The notes under the pieces: generated by a model
The model's database searches: none
Seen by the model: only the letters and a program-made list of their open reading frames with translations
Told to the model about the DNA's origin: nothing
Translations under genes and position numbers: made by a program
Shown here: one piece after another, positions 34,593-43,040 of the stretch
Numbering within the stretch: position 1 is the stretch's first letter
Layout of the letters: each line of letters starts with the position of its first letter
Source of the DNA: an uncultured Lutibacter sp.
GTDB lineage: Bacteria > Bacteroidota > Bacteroidia > Flavobacteriales > Flavobacteriaceae
Reading direction: 5' to 3'
Assembly: GCF_947495725.1 (NCBI RefSeq)
Contig: NZ_CANLZZ010000003.1
Location: 428,341-492,340 of the forward strand
DNA: 64,000 nucleotides

Positions 34593-34804
34593 GTAAGAGC
34601 GTCCCTATATTGCAAACTTTTACGGAGAGAGTTTGTAGTTACTGATTCATTTTTAAAATTAATTAGTATTGCTTTTAAAATTCTCCAAAATAGAAATTTT
34701 ATTTATTAAAATTTAAGAGTGGTTACTCGTTGTTTATCAACTTGTTACACGTCTGACTTCTGTTTATTTTTAAAATATTTTAAAAATAGATCAGGACTTT
34801 TTTT
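34593..34804 (+). ncRNA. Candidate structured small RNA, about 210 nt (possibly the flavobacterial 6S RNA)
   Basis: A stretch with no convincing ORF lies between a consensus promoter and an intrinsic terminator, and the next gene has its own promoter. Hairpins seen by eye: CAAACT/AGTTTG (34613-34618 with 34630-34635), GAGT/ACTC (34717-34720 with 34725-34728), GTTG/CAAC (34729-34732 with 34738-34741), and the terminator stem. The 5' end GTCC and CTAT can pair with ATAG and GGAC near the 3' end, giving a closed long hairpin as in 6S RNA. The length also fits 6S. I cannot verify the family; it could be another small RNA. Confidence 0.5.
34751..34804 (+). terminator. Terminator of the small RNA
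   Basis: Stem from GTCTGA (34751-34756) to TCAGGAC (34791-34797) enclosing a perfect TATTTTTAAAAT/ATTTTAAAAATA inverted repeat, followed by seven T residues (34798-34804). Confidence 0.7.
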
Positions 34805-34832
34805 GTTTTTACCGAAGATTAACATAACTTTG
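34802..34832 (+). promoter_or_regulatory. Consensus promoter of the 43-residue peptide gene
   Basis: TTTG (34802-34805), 19-nt spacer, TAACTTTG (34825-34832); predicted start near 34838, 28 nt before the ATG. It begins inside the T-run of the preceding terminator. Confidence 0.65.
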
Positions 34833-34865
34833 ATGCTCTTACTAATCATTTAATTCTTACAAAAA

Positions 34866-34997
34866 ATGAAAAAATTGAAATTAATTTTCGGGTTGCTACT
34901 TGTTGCTGGATTTTTCGCAACTATAGCTTTAAGTAATAGTACATCAGATGATCAAGCTATTAGAAAAGATAGAATAATTATCCCAAGAAACGGATAG
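34866..34997 (+). CDS. Small exported or membrane peptide (43 aa), unknown
   Basis: ATG at 34866 opens a 43-codon frame: a lysine-rich start, hydrophobic segment (LIFGLLLVAGFFATIAL), then a short polar tail SNSTSDDQAIRKDRIIIPRNG. It has its own consensus promoter and a strong terminator 22 nt after the stop, which makes it a genuine transcription unit. The hydrophobic segment could be a signal peptide (leaving about 20 residues outside) or an anchor. I do not recognise a family. Confidence 0.6.
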   Translation: MKKLKLIFGLLLVAGFFATIALSNSTSDDQAIRKDRIIIPRNG

Positions 34998-35018
34998 TCT
35001 TTTTATCAATAAAAATTA

Positions 35019-35048
35019 AAACCACAATATTAATTTATTGTGGTTTTT
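35019..35048 (+). terminator. Terminator after the 43-residue peptide gene
   Basis: ACCACAATA (35021-35029) pairs perfectly with TATTGTGGT (35036-35044), followed by a T-run. Confidence 0.8.
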
Positions 35049-35113
35049 GTGTTGAATCTAATTAATAATATTTTGCTATATTTGGTTTGAACTAAGAAAA
35101 AATTATTTTAATA

Positions 35114-35608
35114 ATGAAAAATCAAAAGAGAAAATCATTATTATTAGGAAGTTTTATAATTATCTTAATAATATCTACCCCTTATCTCTTATATATTTAT
35201 AGAGCAATTCCCTTTGAAGCTGAAACTTATAAAACATTATTTTTTACAATAAAGGGAGGTTATTATGAAAAAGCTCAATCTTTCGTATATACTTTTTTCG
35301 GGAAATTCGTTCCTTTTTTTCTTTTAATTATTTGGTTTGTTACCAATAAACATTGGTGGGTACATGCTTTAATTATTCCTATAACAATATATTTATTTCA
35401 ATTAATTAGTGTTGCTAACGATAGTGAACAATACGTTGACGAAATTGAGTTCATTTATACTGTACCTATTGCAATTTTAATAATGGTAATTTTATATTTT
35501 TTAAGAAGTAGAATGTCAATTTACATTCAAGCTGTTGATTTAAAAAAGGAAATGGATACCAATATGACTTCCTCCTCTGATTCTGATAAACCTCCTTTAA
35601 ATAATTAG
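35114..35608 (+). CDS. Unknown four-helix membrane protein
   Basis: 164 residues with hydrophobic segments at about 8-28, 61-80, 84-100 and 113-130, a tryptophan pair in the second turn (NKHWWVHALIIP), and a short acidic/serine-rich cytoplasmic tail. No motif I can assign to a function. It stands alone between a terminator and a tiny membrane ORF. Confidence 0.6.
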   Translation: MKNQKRKSLLLGSFIIILIISTPYLLYIYRAIPFEAETYKTLFFTIKGGYYEKAQSFVYTFFGKFVPFFLLIIWFVTNKHWWVHALIIPITIYLFQLISVANDSEQYVDEIEFIYTVPIAILIMVILYFLRSRMSIYIQAVDLKKEMDTNMTSSSDSDKPPLNN

Positions 35609-35632
35609 ATATCAACTTCGGAAAAATTATTT

Positions 35633-35788
35633 ATGAAATTTATGAAAAAAGATTTATTTAAAAACTCACATACCCAATATCAACAGTGTTTAAAAAAAAT
35701 AGAAAGTATAAGGAAAATAATTAAAATTTTAAATATTATGTTATTTTTTCTTTTTATATCAATGCTAACTAGTTATATTTTAAAATAA
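35633..35788 (+). CDS. Possible 51-residue single-helix membrane protein
   Basis: ATG AAA TTT ATG opens a 51-codon frame 24 nt after the previous stop: basic N-terminal half (KKDLFKNSHTQYQQCLKKIESIRK) and one hydrophobic helix (MLFFLFISMLTSYIL). The position directly downstream suggests co-transcription with the four-helix protein. AT-rich DNA can produce such frames by chance, so this is tentative. Confidence 0.35.
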   Translation: MKFMKKDLFKNSHTQYQQCLKKIESIRKIIKILNIMLFFLFISMLTSYILK

Positions 35789-35882
35789 ATATACACAATC
35801 ATTTAACGATTTTAAGTTTCTATTAAGCGGGTTTTACGCCAAATTATGGTTCCAATATATTGAAATTGTTTATTTTTAACGA

Positions 35883-36890
35883 ATGATAAATTTCATTAAT
35901 AATTTACCCAAGGCAGAATTACATTTGCATATTGAAGGTACTTTCGAACCTGAATTAATGTTTAATCTAGCTACAAAAAATAACATTAAACTACCTTATC
36001 AATCAATAGAAGAGTTAAAAAAAGCCTATAATTTTGACAACTTACAGCATTTTTTAGATATTTATTATAAAGGAACTAGTGTGCTTATTGAAGAGCAAGA
36101 TTTTTATGATTTAACTTATAATTATCTTAAAAAATGTGCTTCTCAACAAATAAGGCATGTTGAAATTATGTTCGATCCTCAATCTCATACATCACGAGGT
36201 GTTAATTTTGAAACCATAATAAATGGCATATCTAAAGCTTGTTTAGATGCAGAAAGGAGTATTGGTGTAACATCACTTTTAATTATGAGTTTTTTAAGAC
36301 ATTTAAGTGAAGAGGAAGCTATTAAAACATTGAAACAGTCCCTTCCATTCAAAAAAAATATAAAAGCAGTTGGGTTAGACTCATCTGAAAAAAACAACCC
36401 TCCATCAAAATTTCAACACGTTTTTTTAGAAGCAACAAAACAAGGATATATTCCAGTAGCTCATGCAGGAGAAGAGGGACCTTCTGAATATATTTGGGAA
36501 GCCATTGAGTTACTAAAGGTTAAACGAATTGATCACGGGAATAATGCTCTCAATGATTTAGATTTAATTGATACCATTAAAAACAGAAACATTCCGCTAA
36601 CTATTTGTCCTCTTTCCAATTTGGCATTAAAAGTTGTAGACAAATTAGAGGAACATCCACTAAAAAAACTATTAGATTCAGGACTAGAAGTAACCATAAA
36701 CTCAGATGATCCAGCATATTTTGGTGGCCAATTAAATAAAAATTACATTGAAATTCAAAAAGCGTTAAATTTAACTAAATTTGACCTCTATAATTTAGCT
36801 AAAAATTCATTTCAACATTCTTTTTTAAATGATGATAAGAAAGAACAATATTTAACCGAATTGGAAGTTTATTACAATAAAAATAAATAG
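35883..36890 (+). CDS. add: Adenosine deaminase
   Basis: Hydrolyses adenosine (or adenine, in some family members) to inosine. 335 residues with the zinc and catalytic motifs in order: ELHLHIEG (HxH), AHAGEEGPSEY (substrate glutamate), RIDHGNNAL, and INSDDPAYFGG (zinc-binding Asp and neighbour). Complements the split 5'-nucleotidase, guaC and guaB elsewhere in the window in purine recycling. The adenine-specific subgroup shares these motifs, so adenine deaminase cannot be excluded. Confidence 0.88.
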   Translation: MINFINNLPKAELHLHIEGTFEPELMFNLATKNNIKLPYQSIEELKKAYNFDNLQHFLDIYYKGTSVLIEEQDFYDLTYNYLKKCASQQIRHVEIMFDPQSHTSRGVNFETIINGISKACLDAERSIGVTSLLIMSFLRHLSEEEAIKTLKQSLPFKKNIKAVGLDSSEKNNPPSKFQHVFLEATKQGYIPVAHAGEEGPSEYIWEAIELLKVKRIDHGNNALNDLDLIDTIKNRNIPLTICPLSNLALKVVDKLEEHPLKKLLDSGLEVTINSDDPAYFGGQLNKNYIEIQKALNLTKFDLYNLAKNSFQHSFLNDDKKEQYLTELEVYYNKNK

Positions 36891-36921
36891 CAATAACATC
36901 AAAGTAAATCAACTAATACAA

Positions 36922-37512
36922 ATGAAAAAACATTTAATTAAAATTTTAATTCTACTTTTTATAACAAAAATCTCTTATAGTCAGGCTAAGAAACAATTTA
37001 TAGATTCTGGTTCGGTTAACAACCAGTTCGAAAACTTGATAAACAATTCCAATAAATACCAAGATTATAAAGTTGTTAAGTTAAATTGGTTACTAAAATT
37101 AAAAAGCAATGTACAGGATTCACTAAATGCTTCAAAAAAAGAAATTATTAGTTCTTCGAATGTCATCAATAAACAATTAAAAACAATTGATAGTTTAAAT
37201 ATTGCCTTGAAACATTCTAAAACTGAGATAACAGAATTAAATACCAAAATTGAAAGCATATCTTTATTCGGGTTACAAATAGAAAAAGAATTATTTAAAA
37301 CAATAATTTTCTCAATTATTGGGATTTTAATTTTGTTGTTAGGATTGTTTATTTCAAAATTTAATAAAAGTAATAGTGTTACAAAACAAACAAAACGTGA
37401 TTTAAAAGAACTTGAAGAAGAATACGATGATCACCGTAAAAAAGCACTAGAACGCGAACAAAAAGTAATGAGACGTTTACAAGATGAATTAAACAAACAG
37501 AAAAAAGATTAG
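36922..37512 (+). CDS. Exported coiled-coil membrane protein, unknown
   Basis: 196 residues: signal sequence (MKKHLIKILILLFITKISYSQ), a coiled-coil stretch in the periplasm (about 60-115), one transmembrane helix (about 127-147, IIFSIIGILILLLGLFI), then a highly charged cytoplasmic helix (RDLKELEEEYDDHRKKALEREQKVMRRL). I recall that relatives are sometimes mislabelled as a tRNA methyltransferase, but no such motif exists here. Function unknown; a scaffold is possible. Confidence 0.7.
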   Translation: MKKHLIKILILLFITKISYSQAKKQFIDSGSVNNQFENLINNSNKYQDYKVVKLNWLLKLKSNVQDSLNASKKEIISSSNVINKQLKTIDSLNIALKHSKTEITELNTKIESISLFGLQIEKELFKTIIFSIIGILILLLGLFISKFNKSNSVTKQTKRDLKELEEEYDDHRKKALEREQKVMRRLQDELNKQKKD

Positions 37513-37567
37513 TTTATAAATTTAATTCTTAAATTGAATCATCTTTAAACTTAAAAAGCAATACATT

Positions 37568-37777
37568 ATGAAGAAAAATATGGGAAATACCGATAAAACT
37601 GTAAGAATATTAATAGCTATTTTAATTGCTGCTTTATATTACACCAATATAATCAACGGTACACTTGCTATTATTTTAATGGCTGTTGGAATTATTTTTT
37701 TATTAACAAGTTTATTAAATTTTTGCCCATTGTATACTATATTTAAAATAAATACTTGTAAAATTTCTAAAAAGTAA
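37568..37777 (+). CDS. DUF2892 family small membrane protein
   Basis: 69 residues: the start MGNTDKTVRILIAILIAALYY and the helix-turn-helix pair ending LLTSLLNFCPLYTIFKINTC are typical of DUF2892 (YgaP-type membrane domain), which elsewhere can be fused to or adjacent to rhodaneses. Two helices, two cysteines near the end. Function unproven. Followed by a strong bidirectional terminator. Confidence 0.85.
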   Translation: MKKNMGNTDKTVRILIAILIAALYYTNIINGTLAIILMAVGIIFLLTSLLNFCPLYTIFKINTCKISKK

Positions 37778-37795
37778 TAAATCGTTATTTATTAC

Positions 37796-37838
37796 AAAAA
37801 AAGCCTGTTCTTTAATTTACTAGAACAGGCTTTTTTTT
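37796..37838. terminator. Bidirectional terminator between DUF2892 and queD
   Basis: AAGCCTGTTCT (37801-37811) pairs perfectly with AGAACAGGCTT (37822-37832), with A-run before and T-run after, serving the two converging genes. Confidence 0.9.
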
Positions 37839-37854
37839 GTGTGTTATTTATAAC

Positions 37855-38265
37855 CTAATCTCCCGAATATGTTACAAAATTTCTTGGTGTTTCATAAAGA
37901 GTTACAGTCAACTCTAATTCTTCATTAATTTTTGAACGTAACTTATTCCAAATTACAACTGCAATATTCTCGGCTGTTGGGTTTAAATCTTTAAAAACTT
38001 CAACTTCTTCATTTAAATTTTTATGATCAAATTTTTCTTCTATTTCAGTTTCAATTAACTGTTTTAAAACTTTCATATCCATTACAAAACCTGTTTCTGG
38101 ATGTATTTCTCCTTTAACGGCAACTATTAACTCGTAATTATGACCGTGATAATTTGGGTTTGCACATTTACCAAATACTGTAGCATTTCTAGCATCTGTC
38201 CAATCAGCATTATATAATCTATGAGCAGCATTAAAATGCGCTTTCCTGTTTACCGTTACTTTCAT
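37855..38265 (-). CDS. queD: 6-carboxytetrahydropterin synthase (6-pyruvoyl-tetrahydropterin synthase family)
   Basis: Converts dihydroneopterin triphosphate to 6-carboxy-tetrahydropterin for queuosine precursor synthesis. 136 residues with zinc-binding histidines in FNAAHRL and YHGHNYEL (HxH), the catalytic cysteine in FGKCANPNYHGHNY, and the closing LYETPRNFVTY. The C-x5-HGH spacing fits QueD better than the animal PTPS, but both share the fold. Operon with idi (5-nt gap). Confidence 0.9.
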   Translation of the reverse strand: MKVTVNRKAHFNAAHRLYNADWTDARNATVFGKCANPNYHGHNYELIVAVKGEIHPETGFVMDMKVLKQLIETEIEEKFDHKNLNEEVEVFKDLNPTAENIAVVIWNKLRSKINEELELTVTLYETPRNFVTYSGD

Positions 38266-38270
38266 TTTAG

Positions 38271-38789
38271 TTACTTATTTATAAATTCATAGTATTTATC
38301 AAAAATAATTTTAAACCATGCTGTATAAATTTCAGGCTGTTTTTCAATATCTTTTTTAATAGCTTCTAAACTCATCCATTTATAACTTTCTACTTCTTCC
38401 CTATTAATTACAGGATTATCATTATAAAATCCTACCATTATATGATCTAATTCGTGTTCCGTTAATCCATTATCAAATGGAGCTTTATATATAAATGATG
38501 TTTTTTCTTCCAAATCACAAACAAATCCCATTTCTTCTTGCAAACGACGTTTACCCGCAACTAAATTAGACTCTCCTTCTCGTTGATGACTGCAACACGT
38601 ATTTGCCCATAACAAAGGCGAATGATATTTTTCAGCTGCTCTTTGCTGAAGTAATAATTCGTTTTTATTATTAAACACAAACACGGAAAATGCTCTATGT
38701 AAAACAGCTTTTTCGTGAGCTTCCATTTTTGGCATTAAACCAATTTGCTCATCGTTTTCATTTACTAAAATAACTTGTTCTTCTTTCAT
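38271..38789 (-). CDS. idi: Isopentenyl-diphosphate delta-isomerase (type I)
   Basis: Nudix-fold enzyme interconverting IPP and DMAPP for isoprenoids, including menaquinone. 172 residues: HRAFSVFVFNNKNELLLQQR, the catalytic cysteine in ANTCCSHQREGE, the Nudix-like AGKRRLQEEMGF, and the metal-binding ELDHIMVGFYN with a catalytic glutamate further on (NREEVESYKWMS). Normal length for short bacterial Idi. Confidence 0.95.
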   Translation of the reverse strand: MKEEQVILVNENDEQIGLMPKMEAHEKAVLHRAFSVFVFNNKNELLLQQRAAEKYHSPLLWANTCCSHQREGESNLVAGKRRLQEEMGFVCDLEEKTSFIYKAPFDNGLTEHELDHIMVGFYNDNPVINREEVESYKWMSLEAIKKDIEKQPEIYTAWFKIIFDKYYEFINK

Positions 38790-38933
38790 TTATTATATAA
38801 TTACCACAAATTTACAAAAAGAAATAACAAAAGCAGATGATTTAAAAATTGAAAAAACACTTATATTTTGAGATCCTATTTCTACTAAATTTTTAATTAG
38901 AATACCATATATTTGCACCTCAAATTTTTACAG

Positions 38934-40523
38934 ATGAGTTTTTTAAAAGAAATACAACGCAGACGAACTTTTGGAATTATATCGCATCCCGATGCGGGTA
39001 AAACAACACTAACTGAAAAGTTATTGCTTTTTGGTGGTGCAATTCAAGAAGCAGGTGCAGTAAAAAATAACAAAATTAAAAAAGGCGCAACTTCCGATTT
39101 TATGGAAATTGAGCGCCAACGTGGTATTTCTGTCGCTACTTCTGTACTAGCTTTTATTTATAAAGACAAAAAAATTAATATTTTAGATACTCCTGGACAT
39201 AAAGATTTTGCTGAAGATACTTTTAGAACTTTAACCGCTGTGGATAGTGTTATTGTTGTAATTGATGTTGCAAAAGGTGTTGAGGAACAAACTGAAAAAT
39301 TAGTTGAAGTTTGTAGAATGCGTAACATTCCAATGATTGTTTTTATTAACAAATTAGATCGTGAAGGTAAAGATGCTTTTGATTTATTAGATGAGGTTGA
39401 ACAAAAATTAGGACTAAGGGTTACGCCTTTAAGTTTCCCAATTGGAATGGGCTACGATTTTAAAGGAATTTATAATGTTTATGAAAAAAAGATCAATATT
39501 TTTTCTGGAGATAATAAACAAATTGTTTCAGAAGGGGTTGAATTTACCGATATTTCTGTACCCGAATTAGATGAAATTGTTGGAAACAAAGCTGCAGAGA
39601 CGTTACGCGAAGAATTAGAATTAGTTCAAGAAGTATATCCACCTTTTGACAAAAAAGAATATTTAAACGGAGAATTACAGCCTGTATTTTTTGGTTCGGC
39701 TTTAAATAATTTTGGTGTTAAAGAATTACTAGATTGCTTTATTGAAATTGCACCTTCTCCTCTACCAAAAAAATCAGAAGAACGTTTGGTCGATTCTAAA
39801 GAAGAACAGTTAACCGGATTTGTATTTAAAATTCATGCAAATATGGATCCTAATCACCGAAATCGATTAGCGTTTATAAAAATTGTATCCGGAACTTTTA
39901 AGCGAAACGCACCTTATTTACATGTGCGTTTAAAAAAGAAAATGAAATTCTCGAGTCCAAATGCATTTTTTGCTGAAAAGAAAGAAATTGTTGATGAATC
40001 ATTTCCTGGTGATATTGTTGGTATTCAAGATACGGGAAATTTTAAAATTGGAGATACTTTAACGGAAGGAGAAATCTTAAATTTTAAAGGAATTCCTAGT
40101 TTTTCTCCCGAGCATTTTAGATATGTCAATAATGCTGATCCTTTAAAATCTAAACAGCTTTTCAAAGGTCTAGATCAGCTAATGGACGAAGGAGTTGCCC
40201 AATTATTTACCTTAGATTTAAACGGAAGAAAAGTTATTGGAACAGTTGGAGCACTACAATACGAAGTAATTCAATACCGTTTGGAACATGAATATGGAGC
40301 AAAATGTAGTTATGAAAATTTACCAGTTCACAAAGCTTGTTGGGTAGAACCAACCGACCCTAAAAATGAAGAGTTTAAAGAATTTAAACGTGTTAAACAA
40401 CGCTTTTTAGCAAAAGACAAACAAGGCCAATTGGTATTTTTAGCAGATTCTGCATTTACAATTCAAATGACACAAAGCAAATACCCATCGGTAAAATTGC
40501 ATTTTGTTAGTGAGTTTAAATAA
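38934..40523 (+). CDS. prfC: Peptide chain release factor 3
   Basis: GTPase that recycles RF1/RF2 after termination. I start at ATG 38934 (MSFLKEIQRRRTFGIISHPDAGKTT); the upstream in-frame TTG lies inside the -7 box TATATTTG (38908-38915). Translation motifs: P-loop SHPDAGKTTLTEK, switch II DTPGHKDF, NKLDREG, and the RF3-specific C-terminal part around EVIQYRLEHEYGAKCSYENLPVHKACWVE. 529 residues, complete. Its stop lies 11 nt from the end of the converging permease gene. Confidence 0.96.
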   Translation: MSFLKEIQRRRTFGIISHPDAGKTTLTEKLLLFGGAIQEAGAVKNNKIKKGATSDFMEIERQRGISVATSVLAFIYKDKKINILDTPGHKDFAEDTFRTLTAVDSVIVVIDVAKGVEEQTEKLVEVCRMRNIPMIVFINKLDREGKDAFDLLDEVEQKLGLRVTPLSFPIGMGYDFKGIYNVYEKKINIFSGDNKQIVSEGVEFTDISVPELDEIVGNKAAETLREELELVQEVYPPFDKKEYLNGELQPVFFGSALNNFGVKELLDCFIEIAPSPLPKKSEERLVDSKEEQLTGFVFKIHANMDPNHRNRLAFIKIVSGTFKRNAPYLHVRLKKKMKFSSPNAFFAEKKEIVDESFPGDIVGIQDTGNFKIGDTLTEGEILNFKGIPSFSPEHFRYVNNADPLKSKQLFKGLDQLMDEGVAQLFTLDLNGRKVIGTVGALQYEVIQYRLEHEYGAKCSYENLPVHKACWVEPTDPKNEEFKEFKRVKQRFLAKDKQGQLVFLADSAFTIQMTQSKYPSVKLHFVSEFK

Positions 40524-40534
40524 AAAATTAATTC

Positions 40535-41770
40535 TTATTCAAATTTAATTGAACTTGATGGATTAATTTTTGAAATAATTACAGTTGGAATAATTAACAT
40601 TAATAAGCATAATAATAAAGTTCCAATGTTTAACAAAACTATATATCCAAAATCTATATAAACGGGCGCTTCATTAACATAATATGTTTCTGGATTTAAA
40701 GTAATTAGCCCAAAATATTTTTGAATAAATAAAATACTTAGACCTATTATATTACCCCAAAATAACCCTTTTAAAACTAAGTAAGCGGCATTGTATAAGA
40801 ATATTTTTCTAATACTAACATTTGCACTTCCAAGCGCTTTTAAAATTCCAATCATTTGAGTTCGCTCAAGAATTAAAACTAATAATGCGGTAATCATATT
40901 AATTCCTGCAACCAAAATCATTATTACAATTATTAAATAAATATTATTATCAAACAGGCTAATCCATTCAAAAATTCCTGGGTATTTTTCAATTATACTT
41001 TGACTATTTAAGGTTGAAGCGGTTTCCGAATAAACTTCACTGCTCTTAACATTTATTTCATTAAAATCATTTATTAAAACTTCAAATCCTCCCACTTCAT
41101 TATCGCTCCATTTATTCATTTTTTGAATATGCCGAATATCTGCTATTACAAAATTCTCGTCAAATTCCTGAAAACCAGTACTGTAAATTCCAACAGCTTT
41201 TACAACTCTTAGCCAAGGTGCTTTTGTTGGTGGATCTTTAACAAATAAAATATTAAATGAATCTCCTAAATTGATATTTAATCTATTGGAAATTTCTTTT
41301 GAGATTAAAACGTCATTCGAAATCTCTTCTTTATAATTTGGAATATCACCTTCAACAAGGTATTCTTTAAAAAACGACCAGTTATAATCTGATCCTACTC
41401 CTTTAAATATTATCCCTTCAAAATCGGTTGGAGTTCTTATTATTCCTCCTTTGGTAGCAAAAATTTGAATATTATTAATTCCTTTTATATTGTCAAACTT
41501 TGGATAAAAATCTTGATTTTTTGTAATTGGACTAACGGTAATTTCAGAATTATTATTATCAAAATTTGTAATTTGAATGTGCCCATTAAACCCTGAAATT
41601 TTTTCTCTAATTTTTTGTTGCAATCCAAAACCAGTAGCAATTGCAATCATCATAACTATTATTCCTAAAGAAATAGCTATAATTGCAATTTTTATTATTG
41701 GTGCTGATATACTACTTTTATACTGTTTTGAAGCAATAATCCGTTTTGCAATAAATAATTCGTAATTCAA
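40535..41770 (-). CDS. ABC transporter permease of the LolC/LolE (MacB/FtsX-like) type
   Basis: 411-residue inner-membrane protein: an N-terminal helix (APIIKIAIIAISLGIIVMMIAIATGFGLQQKIREKISGFNGHIQI), a large periplasmic MacB_PCD-like domain, and a C-terminal FtsX block of three helices (IYLIIVIMILVAGINMITALLVLILERTQMIGILKALG). The start and the ALLVLILERTQMIGILKALG motif are those of lipoprotein-releasing permeases, so it probably helps move lipoproteins to the outer membrane. The ATPase is not adjacent. Confidence 0.85.
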   Translation of the reverse strand: MNYELFIAKRIIASKQYKSSISAPIIKIAIIAISLGIIVMMIAIATGFGLQQKIREKISGFNGHIQITNFDNNNSEITVSPITKNQDFYPKFDNIKGINNIQIFATKGGIIRTPTDFEGIIFKGVGSDYNWSFFKEYLVEGDIPNYKEEISNDVLISKEISNRLNINLGDSFNILFVKDPPTKAPWLRVVKAVGIYSTGFQEFDENFVIADIRHIQKMNKWSDNEVGGFEVLINDFNEINVKSSEVYSETASTLNSQSIIEKYPGIFEWISLFDNNIYLIIVIMILVAGINMITALLVLILERTQMIGILKALGSANVSIRKIFLYNAAYLVLKGLFWGNIIGLSILFIQKYFGLITLNPETYYVNEAPVYIDFGYIVLLNIGTLLLCLLMLIIPTVIISKINPSSSIKFE

Positions 41771-41778
41771 TTTAATTT

Positions 41779-43020
41779 ATGATTTCAATATCGTTCAAAA
41801 ATACATATTTCTTATTGGTTTTTTTGTTGTTTTTTAGTTTGATTTCCTGTGGGCAATCAAAAACTTCTAAATCAAATGAAATTTTAGATGAAAACCATGT
41901 AAAAACAGAGAAACAAATAACAAAAGAAATACAAGTAGGCGCACAACAAACAACACTTTATTTAAATATTTTAAAACAAAAAAAAATAGCAGTTATTGCA
42001 AATCAAACTTCGGTTATTTTTTCTAAAAGTGGACATACACATTTGGTTGATAGTTTATTAAAACTTAATATTGATGTTGTTAAAGTGTTTTCACCTGAAC
42101 ATGGTTTTAGAGGAATGGCAGATGCCAGTGAAGAAGTAGCTAATGGAATTGATATAAAAACTGGACTTCCAATAATTTCATTATATGGAAAAAATAAAAA
42201 ACCTACAAAAGAACAATTAAAAGGAATTGATGCTGTTGTATTCGACATTCAAGATGTTGGTGTTCGTTTTTACACTTATATTTCAACAATGCATTATGTT
42301 ATGGAAGCCTGTGCCGAAGCTAATATACCAATACTTATTTTTGATAGGCCAAACCCAAATGGACATTATATTGATGGTCCAACTTTACAAATGGAGCATA
42401 AAAGTTTTGTTGGAATGCATCCAGTTCCTTTAGTTTACGGAATGACAATTGGTGAATATGCCAAAATGATTAATGGTGAAGGCTGGCTAAAAAACAATAT
42501 CAAATGCGAATTAACCATTATTCCTTTAAAAAATTACACACATCAAAGCAGGTACAATTTACCTATACGTCCTTCTCCAAATTTACCAAATGAAATTGCT
42601 ATAAACTTATATCCAAGTTTAGGCTTTTTTGAAGGTACAACAATAAATGCCGGAAGAGGAACCGAAAATCAATTTCAACAATATGGAGCTCCCTTTTTTC
42701 CTAAAAGTGATTTTAGTTATACTCCACAGCCAAATTTTGGATCTAAATACCCTAAACATAATGGTAAATTATGCTACGGAATTAACCTAGAAAGCTCTCT
42801 ATATTTAAACAAAGTTAACATTGCGTATTTAATTGACGCTTACAATAAAACACCAAAATCTGAAAAATTCTTTGGAGATACATTTACAATTCACGCAGGT
42901 AACACATTGTTAGAAAACCAAATTAAAAAAGGGTTGACAGCGAACGAAATTAGTAATACCTGGAAAAAAGATATTTCAGAATTCAAAAAACTTAGAACTC
43001 ATTATTTAATCTATAAATAA
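41779..43020 (+). CDS. DUF1343 lipoprotein, NamZ-like exo-beta-N-acetylmuramidase
   Basis: 413 residues with a lipoprotein signal (SLISC). The DUF1343 core is easily seen: KKIAVIANQTSVI, VKVFSPEHGFRGMADASEEV, DAVVFDIQDVGVRFYTYISTM, FDRPNPNGHYIDGP, PLVYGMTIGEYAKMINGE, and LYPSLGFFEGTTINAGRGTENQFQQYGAP. Characterised DUF1343 proteins remove MurNAc from the non-reducing end of peptidoglycan fragments, implying cell-wall recycling. Head of a pair with the next DUF1080 lipoprotein (20-nt gap). Confidence 0.92.
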   Translation: MISISFKNTYFLLVFLLFFSLISCGQSKTSKSNEILDENHVKTEKQITKEIQVGAQQTTLYLNILKQKKIAVIANQTSVIFSKSGHTHLVDSLLKLNIDVVKVFSPEHGFRGMADASEEVANGIDIKTGLPIISLYGKNKKPTKEQLKGIDAVVFDIQDVGVRFYTYISTMHYVMEACAEANIPILIFDRPNPNGHYIDGPTLQMEHKSFVGMHPVPLVYGMTIGEYAKMINGEGWLKNNIKCELTIIPLKNYTHQSRYNLPIRPSPNLPNEIAINLYPSLGFFEGTTINAGRGTENQFQQYGAPFFPKSDFSYTPQPNFGSKYPKHNGKLCYGINLESSLYLNKVNIAYLIDAYNKTPKSEKFFGDTFTIHAGNTLLENQIKKGLTANEISNTWKKDISEFKKLRTHYLIYK

Positions 43021-43040
43021 ATATTATAAATCTTTAACAA

